This document shows positions 1 through 5,190 of a DNA stretch of 9,664 nucleotides, one piece after another (positions within the stretch are counted from its first letter, which is position 1; each line of letters starts with the position of its first letter). A model generated the notes under the pieces. The model saw nothing but the letters and a program-made list of their open reading frames with translations. It searched no databases and was not told the DNA's origin. The stretch is from an uncultured Campylobacter sp. (GTDB taxonomy: Bacteria > Campylobacterota > Campylobacteria > Campylobacterales > Campylobacteraceae). A program made the translations under genes and the position numbers. The stretch spans positions 1-9,664 of the forward strand of contig NZ_CALIIS010000196.1 in NCBI RefSeq assembly GCF_938017705.1. The letters run 5' to 3'.

Positions 1-99
1 CTCGGTCATCTCGTAGCTTTCAAACTCGCCCAAGCTCGCGATCTCGCTAAGATCGGCATCGCCTCCCAGCGTCGCGGCATCCAAACATACGATTTTCAT
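1..99 (-). CDS. D-2-hydroxyacid dehydrogenase, N-terminal part only (runs off the left edge)
   Basis: Reading the minus strand from the ATG at 99 gives 33 residues beginning MKIVCLDAATLGGDADLSEI and staying open to the window edge. The start MKIVCLDAATLG is the kind of first beta strand and loop found in NAD-dependent D-2-hydroxyacid (glycerate or lactate type) dehydrogenases of Campylobacter. The NAD-binding domain and the catalytic Arg/Glu/His lie outside the window, so substrate cannot be judged. A strong ribosome binding site (AAGGGGGA) sits a few bases upstream and fixes the start. I recall the same neighbour order in C. jejuni (Cj0371-Cj0372-Cj0373), which supports the call. The long gap on its upstream side suggests its own promoter rather than tight coupling to the gene at 691-1875. 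Confidence 0.72.
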   Translation of the reverse strand, partial: MKIVCLDAATLGGDADLSEIASLGEFESYEMTE

Positions 100-140
100 A
101 TTTCCCCCTTTGCGTTTTAAAATTTTAAGTCGTAGCCGCG

Positions 141-156
141 CGGCTAAATTTAGCCG
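141..156. promoter_or_regulatory. Perfect 16-bp palindrome upstream of the dehydrogenase gene
   Basis: CGGCTAAATTTAGCCG is identical on both strands and lies about 40 bp upstream of the ATG at 99, where a repressor or activator site would fall. The same AAATTT core recurs throughout this gap, so it may be one of the repeated palindromes rather than a specific operator. No protein can be assigned to it. Confidence 0.25.
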
Positions 157-300
157 TCAAATTCCGCCGCGCAGTCGGAGCGCGGCGCTTAAACGGCAAA
201 ATTTTAACTCTGCGAACTTAACTATTGCAAAATTTGCTCTCGCAAAATTTAACTATCGCGAATTCCGTCCTCGTGAAATTTAATGCTCGCAGCGCGCGCG

Positions 301-470
301 GCGTTAAATTTTAAAATTCTAACTCGCGCTGAAGCAAGCGGTAAATTTTACCGCCGCTGAAATCCGCGTCTAAATTTAAAATTTCAATTTGCGCCGAAGC
401 GAGAGATAAATTTAATCGCTGCCACCGTTCGCGTTTAAATTTTAAAATTTAGCTCGTGCAAATCTCAATT
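301..470. repeat. Degenerate tandem repeat, period 65 bp, about 2.6 units
   Basis: Units begin at 301, 366 and 431. Each opens with GCGTtTAAATTTtAAAATT, followed by a GC-rich block. Units 1 and 2 align without gaps over 65 bp: GCGCtGAAGCaAGcG at unit positions 26-40 is followed by TAAATTTA at 42-49. Unit 3 keeps the first 25 or so positions and then diverges. Similarity is partial, roughly two thirds by eye, so this is an old duplication rather than an active satellite. No flanking direct repeats or open reading frame go with it. Confidence 0.5.
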
Positions 471-664
471 CGCGCGGAATTTTAGCTCGCGCCAATTTAG
501 CCTGCACGAAATTTATCCGCGCAGAATTTTGGTTGCGACGCTACGTTAAATTTTACCGTAGCCTCTCCTAGCGTTAAATTTTACTGCCAAGCGGCGATAA
601 AATTTACCGCCGCGAGAGCCTTATCGCCAAAGCTATCGCCAAAATACTCCGCCCTAAAATTTCT

Positions 665-682
665 CAAATTTTATAAAATTTG
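665..682 (-). terminator. AT-rich palindrome just after the synthase-like gene
   Basis: Nine bases beyond the TAG stop at 691-693 (minus strand) lies a perfect 18-bp palindrome, CAAATTT-TATA-AAATTTG. It could fold into a 7-bp stem with a 4-base loop. It is almost all A/T and is not followed by a U run, so it is at best a weak transcription terminator and could be one of the AAATTT palindromes common in this gap. Confidence 0.25.
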
Positions 683-690
683 CCGCGCCG

Positions 691-1875
691 CTACTGCGCG
701 TCCTCGATGTAGTGTCCCACAAATTTTGAAAGATTATTGAGTATCTCGCCGCCCTTGCGGAAGCCCAGCGCGCAGCCCTCAAAGGCGAAAAACACCCCCG
801 CTTGATAGCTCTGGGCGCGCTCGTCTTTGTTGAGCTCGTAAAATTCCTGATACAAAAATTTCTGATTTCCGTATTCGCCGCCGTTTTCCTCTATTTTTTT
901 GCCGTCGGCGTCGAAAATCGCCACGTTCGCTCCCTCGCGCGCCAAAAACGGCTTTTTGATCATCTTTTTACCGATGATTGGCGAAAAGGAGCTTTGCAGC
1001 AGCAGCGGGTGGTTCGGATAGAGATCCCACAGTATTTTCATAATCCCCTTGCTTTGGAAAAGCAGCGTGTATGCGGGGTTTAGAATGATAGCCTTTTGAT
1101 TTTGCACGATGTTTTTTAGCAGTATCGCAAGCTCGCCCTCCTCGATCGCGATCGCTTCCCAAGGGATGAGCTTGAACCAATACTCGTAGTTTTCGCCGTC
1201 AAAAAACACGCCCTCTTCGTCGTTAAATTCCACCTCGTCCACGTAGGCAAAGCGCGTCTTAAAGCCCGCATCTTCCGCGGTCTGCTGCAAAAGCTTCGTC
1301 GTCTTTTCGTCCTCGACGTTGCCCGCGACGCTGCTAAATAAAATTTTCCATCCCTCGTAAAATTTAGAAAAGTCCTCCAGCTCGCCGTCAAGCACCACGA
1401 GCCGCTTGAAATTATCGCGCAGCGCGTCGTAGAGGTCGTTGAACTGGCTTGCCTCGTCCATGCCGTTTTCTTTCAGCATCGCCCACTGGATGATCGCGGT
1501 CTCAAACACCGCCGTGGGCGTGTCGGCGTTAAATTCTATCAGCTTGATCGGCTTGCCGTCCAGCCCGCCCGCGAAATCGAAGCGCCCGTATAGGTGCCAG
1601 TGCACCTCGTTTTCCCAGCTTTGCTTGATTAGATCTACGAGGTTGAAGGGGATACCGAGCTCGTGGAAGAGGTTGTTGTCGATGACGTGCTGCGCGGCCG
1701 CGACAAACATCTCGTATAGCTCGTTCGCCGCTTCGTAATACGCATCCGCCTCCGCAGCGCTCACGCGCACAATCTCGTCGCTGACGTAAGGGGTCTCGTC
1801 TGCGTCCGTGTGCCAGTAAAAGCCGAGCTTTTCGAGATACTCGTTGCTTAACGGCGTTATCTTTTTTAGTTGCAT
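691..1875 (-). CDS. Glutathionylspermidine synthase-like ATP-grasp enzyme (YgiC/YjfC type)
   Basis: The 394-residue product matches the stand-alone synthetase domain of the glutathionylspermidine synthase family (GSP_synth). It lacks the amidase domain of bifunctional E. coli Gss. Visible family signatures are GRFDF (97-101) followed by KLIEFNADTP (111-120), which carry the Asp, Glu and Asn of the Mg-ATP site, and KPFLAREGANV (308-318) near the C terminus. Residues 359-371 (AGVFFAFEGCALG) resemble the conserved end of the family. The length is typical. Stand-alone members such as E. coli YgiC are predicted to form an amide bond with ATP, but their true substrate is unsettled, so the name does not prove glutathionylspermidine is made. 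The start at 1875 has a ribosome binding site AAGGAAAA. It lies between a UPF0323 lipoprotein gene and a dehydrogenase gene, all on one strand. Confidence 0.88.
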   Translation of the reverse strand: MQLKKITPLSNEYLEKLGFYWHTDADETPYVSDEIVRVSAAEADAYYEAANELYEMFVAAAQHVIDNNLFHELGIPFNLVDLIKQSWENEVHWHLYGRFDFAGGLDGKPIKLIEFNADTPTAVFETAIIQWAMLKENGMDEASQFNDLYDALRDNFKRLVVLDGELEDFSKFYEGWKILFSSVAGNVEDEKTTKLLQQTAEDAGFKTRFAYVDEVEFNDEEGVFFDGENYEYWFKLIPWEAIAIEEGELAILLKNIVQNQKAIILNPAYTLLFQSKGIMKILWDLYPNHPLLLQSSFSPIIGKKMIKKPFLAREGANVAIFDADGKKIEENGGEYGNQKFLYQEFYELNKDERAQSYQAGVFFAFEGCALGFRKGGEILNNLSKFVGHYIEDAQ

Positions 1876-2738
1876 AGATTTTCCTTTTTATGTAAATTTT
1901 AAAATTCCGCCCGCAGCGTAAAACAAACATAGCGCTAGTCGCTGCCAGCGTATCTTGCGAGCGCGGCGAAGCAGAATAAAACGCGAGCTATGGGCTCGCA
2001 CCTCTAAGCGCACCGGTTAATCAGAGCTCGGCAGGCGAGCGGTGCATTGCCCCGCCGCAGAGCGGCACCTTTTTTGCAAGAAATACACCCTTGCAAGTAG
2101 CTCCTCCTTGGCTTCCTCAAAAACTGCGGTACAACTTAATCGCGCGATGCTACGACTTGGATTTCGCTCGGGTAAATTTACTCGCTTTAGCACCGCTCGG
2201 CGATATAAAATTTGCCGCAAGAAGCGCTGCGATACGAAATTCCGATTGCAGATGCGGTGATTAAAACCCCCGTCGCAGCACGGCCTCGCTCGCCTTAACG
2301 TCGCGTCGCAATATGAAATTTTATCGCACGACGCTGCCTTTCATATCAAAATTTCGCCCCGCGGCAACGCCTCAGTAAAAAATGCGATCCGATGCGCTCG
2401 GCAACGGGCGCGAATTCCGCCTCGTCATAACATCGCCGCGGCATGATTACAAACCGCTATGCGCGTAGCGGCGCGGAATTTTATCTTGACAACCTCGCCG
2501 CGTAAGGATTGCGAACCGCTACGTACGCCGTAAAATTTCTCTAGAGGCAACGCAGCCGTAGGACATTGCCCCCGAGCGATACGTAATTTGCCGTATCGAA
2601 TTTCACCGAAAACGTGCCATACGGAGCGCGCTTTCGTTTTAACTAAAATTCCGCCACAACAGAATTTTGCTCACTTTCAAGCGCCGCGCGTTAAAATTTA
2701 AACTCGCCGCGTCAAGCGCTGTATGTTTCAAAGCGTGC
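1876..2738. other. 863-bp non-coding gap between lipoprotein and synthase-like genes
   Basis: The only open frames (around 2017-2260 on either strand) have no ribosome binding site and code for low-complexity, Arg/Ser-rich strings, so I see no gene. The stretch contains a 7-bp stem hairpin TTGCAAG/CTTGCAA (2074-2096), a two-unit 62-bp repeat (2433-2552), a hairpin CGATACG/CGTATCG (2577-2598), and copies of the word TAAAATTCCGC or its complement at 1900-1910, 2473-2483 and 2644-2654. The promoter of the synthase-like gene should lie near 1890-1960, but only weak TA-rich candidates are present. No terminator with a U run follows the lipoprotein gene. Confidence 0.55.
2433..2552. repeat. Imperfect direct repeat, two units about 62 bp apart
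   Basis: Units beginning at 2433 and 2495 both read TCGCCGCG, then a GATT-containing stretch, then (a/g)aACCGCTAyG and a GC-rich block, then an AATTT-rich stretch ending near GaCAAC or GGCAACG. Unit 2 is a few bases shorter. The first unit holds the near-palindrome CCGCTA-TGCGCG-TAGCGG (2454-2471). It resembles in style, not in sequence, the 65-bp repeat at 301-470. Confidence 0.35.
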
Positions 2739-3326
2739 TTAACCGCCGAAAAATCCACCGCTCTTGCCGCTCTTACTTCCGCCGAAAAACCCGCTCTTGC
2801 CGCTTCGCGCCTTATCGTTTTGCTGCTTTGCTTGATTGAAGCTATTTACACTTCTGGAGTAGGCGCTCGGGCTTTTGTAGGCGGTTTGGCGCTGGCTTTG
2901 GTAGGCTGGGTTGTTAAACAGCTTGCCGCCGATCCACGAGCCGATGATGGCGCCCGCGGCGCTTGCCAAGATCGCTTCGCCCAGGCTCATGCCGCCGCTG
3001 CTAAGCTGCGCGTTTTGGTTGGTTAAATTTGAAGTGCCGGCGTCGATTTTGGCGTTTTCCTCGGCTAGAAGGGCTTTGGTTTCCTCATCGCTTAAAATTC
3101 TCTCCGTGCCGTCGAGCGATTTTAGGATGATCTGGGTCTTTTCGCTCGGAAATTCCTCTAAAATTTTATATTTTCCCGGCGCGATCTCTTCGAGCCGCAC
3201 GAGCGCGCCCTCTTGCAAGCGGACGTTTTGCTCCTGCTCCTTATCGTCGCAGCCTGCTAGCGAGCCCGCCATAACGAGCCCGAAGCCGCTTACCAGCGCA
3301 TAGCTAGCGATTTTGCGTAGTTTCAT
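2739..3326 (-). CDS. UPF0323 family lipoprotein
   Basis: I place the start at the ATG at 3326, not at the longer open frame reaching 3491: it has a ribosome binding site (AAAGGAA), and the protein then begins with a textbook lipoprotein signal. Of 195 residues, 1-25 form the signal (MKLRK, a hydrophobic core, then SLAG) with the lipidated Cys at 26. Asp27 at the +2 position would favour inner-membrane retention by the E. coli rule; whether that rule holds here is unknown. Residues 113-136 are a glycine-zipper-like hydrophobic stretch (GEAILASAAGAIIGSWIGG). The tail (176-195) is Gly/Ser/Lys/Phe rich and ends GGFFGG, as in UPF0323 proteins. I recall Cj0371 of C. jejuni as the counterpart, next to the same synthase-like gene. 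The start overlaps the end of the upstream HTH gene by ATGA, implying translational coupling. Molecular function is unknown. Confidence 0.85.
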   Translation of the reverse strand: MKLRKIASYALVSGFGLVMAGSLAGCDDKEQEQNVRLQEGALVRLEEIAPGKYKILEEFPSEKTQIILKSLDGTERILSDEETKALLAEENAKIDAGTSNLTNQNAQLSSGGMSLGEAILASAAGAIIGSWIGGKLFNNPAYQSQRQTAYKSPSAYSRSVNSFNQAKQQNDKARSGKSGFFGGSKSGKSGGFFGG

Positions 3327-3961
3327 TTTTTTCCTTTCAATGATTTTATATCTAGGCTTTGATTTATCAAAAGCTCGTTTCCCTCGACGCGGATAAACTC
3401 GCTCTTGCCGATATTTTCGATGATTAGGCTTTGCGCTTTTGGGCGCTTTTTGCGTTTGAGCGCTTTTACGAATTTTGCAAGGCTCGTCCATTCGCTACGA
3501 TCGAAGGTTTTTTCTTTGATTTCGACATCGTAGGGTTTGGCTTCGCGGCTTTTGCTCGAAAGCAGCGGTTTGTCGAAAAACGACAAAAAATACCTGAGCT
3601 TCTCATCGCGCTCTTTATACATCAGCTTGATTTCATCTTTCGAGGCGATTAAAATTTCCTCTTTTTCTTTGTGAAGCCTGTCCTTATCGCTTTGCAGCGC
3701 TTCGATTTTACCTTTTAGCTCGGAGATTTCTTTGATGAGATAGTCGATGAAGCTTTGAGTGCCCGCCCCGCCGCCAGTACGCGTGCTTTTTGCAGAGCCT
3801 TGCGAAGCGGGCTCGCTTTGTTGCATTTCATCATCTAAAAGCACGTAGCGTACGCCGCCGCTTTCCTCGGCGCGCAAGGAATTTCTACGGATGCGGTTGT
3901 AAACGGCTTCTTTTGAAATTCCTAAAATTTCGGCTGCTTCGCCGATCGAGACTTTTTTCAT
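3323..3961 (-). CDS. HTH DNA-binding protein with central coiled coil
   Basis: This 212-residue protein starts with a compact helix-turn-helix of the MerR/excisionase kind (residues 3-42: SIGEAAEILGISKEAVYNRI, then a short wing around GGVRYVLLDD). A Ser/Gly-rich linker follows (48-68). Then comes a long charged helix with heptad character (71-127, rich in Lys, Glu and Leu), probably a dimerising coiled coil, and a basic region (158-175, with KALKRKKRPKAQ). The last 35 residues look like a small beta-rich unit. The architecture suggests a sequence-specific regulator rather than an enzyme, with no effector-binding domain that I recognise. The ATG at 3961 is preceded by AAAGG nine bases away. 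Its stop overlaps the lipoprotein start (ATGA), so the two are co-translated. Palindromes just upstream may be its own binding sites. Confidence 0.7.
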   Translation of the reverse strand: MKKVSIGEAAEILGISKEAVYNRIRRNSLRAEESGGVRYVLLDDEMQQSEPASQGSAKSTRTGGGAGTQSFIDYLIKEISELKGKIEALQSDKDRLHKEKEEILIASKDEIKLMYKERDEKLRYFLSFFDKPLLSSKSREAKPYDVEIKEKTFDRSEWTSLAKFVKALKRKKRPKAQSLIIENIGKSEFIRVEGNELLINQSLDIKSLKGKK

Positions 3962-3981
3962 ACAAAGATGCCTTTTAGCGT

Positions 3982-4018
3982 TTTAGGTAATTATTACTAA
4001 ATTTGCCTAAAATAGGCA
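3982..4018 (-). promoter_or_regulatory. Two adjacent inverted repeats upstream of the HTH gene, candidate operator
   Basis: Positions 3982-4001 read TTTAG-g-TAAT-t-ATTA-CTAAA: nine matching bases in each arm with one extra G on the left. Positions 4004-4018 read TGCCTA-AAA-TAGGCA, a perfect 6-bp inverted repeat. Read on the minus strand, a TTTAAT at 4016-4021 and TA-rich sequence about 18 bases further on could be a promoter that these palindromes overlap. A third small hairpin, CTTCG-TTTA-CGAAG, lies at 4026-4039. Autoregulation by the HTH protein is an inference from position only. Confidence 0.4.
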
Positions 4019-4176
4019 TTAAACGCTTCGTTTACGAAGATAGATCCCGCTTTACCGCATCCGGCGCGCGATAAAATTCCGCTCGCTTGCGCCCGCTAGA
4101 TATAAAATTTCGTTTCGCTTGCAAAGCCGCGCAAAATTATTTTTTGCTGAGCTTTTAGAATTTTAGCCCAATAATG

Positions 4177-4208
4177 TTGCTTAATTAAGTATATTTTTTA
4201 TACACTTA
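4177..4208 (+). promoter_or_regulatory. Promoter with embedded palindromic operator for the tetR-type gene
   Basis: TTGCTT (4177-4182) and TATACA (4199-4204), 16 bases apart, form a plausible sigma-70 type promoter 36 bp before the ATG. A 23-bp imperfect palindrome spans 4186-4208, with arms TAAGTATA and the inverted match TATACACTTA separated by a T run. It therefore occupies the spacer and the -10 box, where a TetR-family protein would block its own transcription. The ribosome binding site AAAGGAGG (4228-4235) is the strongest in the window. Confidence 0.5.
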
Positions 4209-4239
4209 CAAAAAATTTTAGTATTTCAAAGGAGGCGAA

Positions 4240-4863
4240 ATGCCCGAATCGCCTAAATATAAAAAATCCGAAATTCGCTGCAAGCTCATTTTAGACGCGG
4301 CGCTGGAGCTGTTTTTAGCCAAAGGTTACGAGGCTACGAGCTTAAGCGATATCATCGAGCTTAGCGGCGGCTCGCTATCGTCGGTTTATAAGTATTTTGA
4401 TAACAAAGAAAGCCTATTTTTGCGCATCATCGAACTGCAAAGCAAAAAGCTCGACGAGCGAATGAACGAGCGCATGCGAATCAACAAAGACCTAAAATTG
4501 CGTGAGTATCTGCGAGAGTTTGCAGGGATTTATCTGGAGTTTCTTTTCGCTCCGGAGGCGATAAAATTCTACCGGCTGATACTTTTCAGCGGCTTTAACG
4601 GCGCGCTTAGCGAGAGCCCAAAAATCTTTTTAAAAAGCGGCGTGCTAGGTTCGCCTAATGCGCTGGATGAGTATTTGGCGGCGCATGCGGACGAGTTTGC
4701 GCCCGGACGCACGGCAAAAAGCCTAGCGCTATATTTTTGCTTTTTGCTTAGAGAGCCGCATTTTAGCAGGCTGCTATTTTTCGACGAAAAGCTAAATTTC
4801 AAAGCGAGCGAGCTAATCAAGGACCGCATTGATATGTTTTTGCTAGGCGTAAAAAAGCGCTAA
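4240..4863 (+). CDS. TetR family transcriptional repressor, CmeR-like
   Basis: The product has 207 residues, the usual TetR-family size. Residues 13-60 are the DNA-binding domain: LILDAALELFLAKGYEATSL, then SDIIELSGGSLSSVYKYFDN as the helix-turn-helix, then KESLF. This block closely resembles what I remember of C. jejuni CmeR, including SLSDII.LSGGS. The rest (65-207) is the helical ligand-binding and dimer domain; a segment near 165-175 (CFLLREPHF) also has a CmeR-like counterpart (CTMLKEPYH). CmeR represses the CmeABC multidrug pump, but no pump genes adjoin this one, so its targets are unknown. A palindrome in its own promoter suggests self-repression. A terminator immediately after the stop isolates it from the oxidoreductase gene downstream, though that gene could still be a target in trans. 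Confidence 0.85.
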   Translation: MPESPKYKKSEIRCKLILDAALELFLAKGYEATSLSDIIELSGGSLSSVYKYFDNKESLFLRIIELQSKKLDERMNERMRINKDLKLREYLREFAGIYLEFLFAPEAIKFYRLILFSGFNGALSESPKIFLKSGVLGSPNALDEYLAAHADEFAPGRTAKSLALYFCFLLREPHFSRLLFFDEKLNFKASELIKDRIDMFLLGVKKR

Positions 4864-4865
4864 TA

Positions 4866-4897
4866 GCGGAATTTTACAGCGCAAATTCCGCGTTTTT
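4866..4897 (+). terminator. Intrinsic terminator of the tetR-type gene
   Basis: Two bases after the TAA stop, GCGGAATTT (4866-4874) and AAATTCCGC (4883-4891) form a perfect 9-bp stem with an 8-base loop. A G and five T residues (4893-4897) follow. This is a convincing rho-independent terminator. Confidence 0.8.
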
Positions 4898-5131
4898 CGT
4901 GCCTTTAAATTTTATGAGCGGTTTGGGGCTTAGAATTTGATTCTATCTGTTACCAAGCGCTATAAAGTGCCGCATATCCCGCGCTTAAAATTTTAATTCT
5001 ATCGGCGCAGAATTTTTAAAACGATTAGAGCTGAAATTTTTATTTTCCGTATTAAATTCCGTGCCGCAGTTAGAATTTCGTCGTAAAATTTCACGCCTCT
5101 TGTCTGCGCCTTTAAATTTGCGCCACTCAGA

Positions 5132-5159
5132 TTTTAAATTTAATAAAACCTCTTATAAT
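5132..5159 (+). promoter_or_regulatory. Sigma-70 type promoter of the RclA-like gene
   Basis: A consensus -10 box TATAAT (5154-5159) lies 31 bp before the ATG at 5191. TTTTAA (5132-5137), 16 bases upstream, could serve as the poorly conserved AT-rich -35 region typical of Campylobacter. The rest of the gap from 4898 to 5131 is AT-rich, with scattered AATTT words and no other element I can name. Confidence 0.6.
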
Positions 5160-5190
5160 CCCGCGAAATTTCAGATCAAAAGGATTAAAA

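Larger units (their letters stand above)
100..690. other. 591-bp non-coding gap rich in AAATTT palindromes
   Basis: No reading frame here has a ribosome binding site or recognisable protein. The stretch alternates GC-rich blocks (gcgcg, ccgccg) with AAATTT or TAAATTTTA cores every 20 to 35 bases. It contains a degenerate 65-bp tandem repeat (301-470), a perfect 16-bp palindrome at 141-156, a hairpin at 338-354 (GCGGTA and TACCGC arms around AATTT) and an 18-bp palindrome at 665-682. The promoter of the dehydrogenase gene must lie at its left end, but I see no clear -35/-10 pair. Confidence 0.6.

Noticed and set aside
301..470. CRISPR array
   Set aside because: The repeats are degenerate along their whole 65-bp length, there are no unique spacers between identical repeats, and no cas gene is present.
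1116..1930. Several open frames overlapping the synthase-like gene in other frames
   Set aside because: They are antisense or shifted readings of a well-supported gene and give Arg/Ala-rich sequence typical of GC-rich shadows.
2074..2096. Hairpin TTGCAAG/CTTGCAA as a terminator
   Set aside because: The T run precedes the stem on the plus strand and becomes an A run after it on the minus strand, so neither direction gives the required U tract; there is also no gene end nearby.
2042..2260. 72-residue open frame on the plus strand in the 1876-2738 gap, and a 67-residue frame opposite it
   Set aside because: No ribosome binding site, no recognisable protein, and a Ser/Arg-rich low-complexity translation; both frames look like chance openings in GC-rich repeat DNA.
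3327..3491. Upstream extension of the lipoprotein frame to an ATG at 3491
   Set aside because: It would lie inside the HTH gene, has no ribosome binding site, gives a very basic stretch, and would bury the lipoprotein signal that begins perfectly at 3326.
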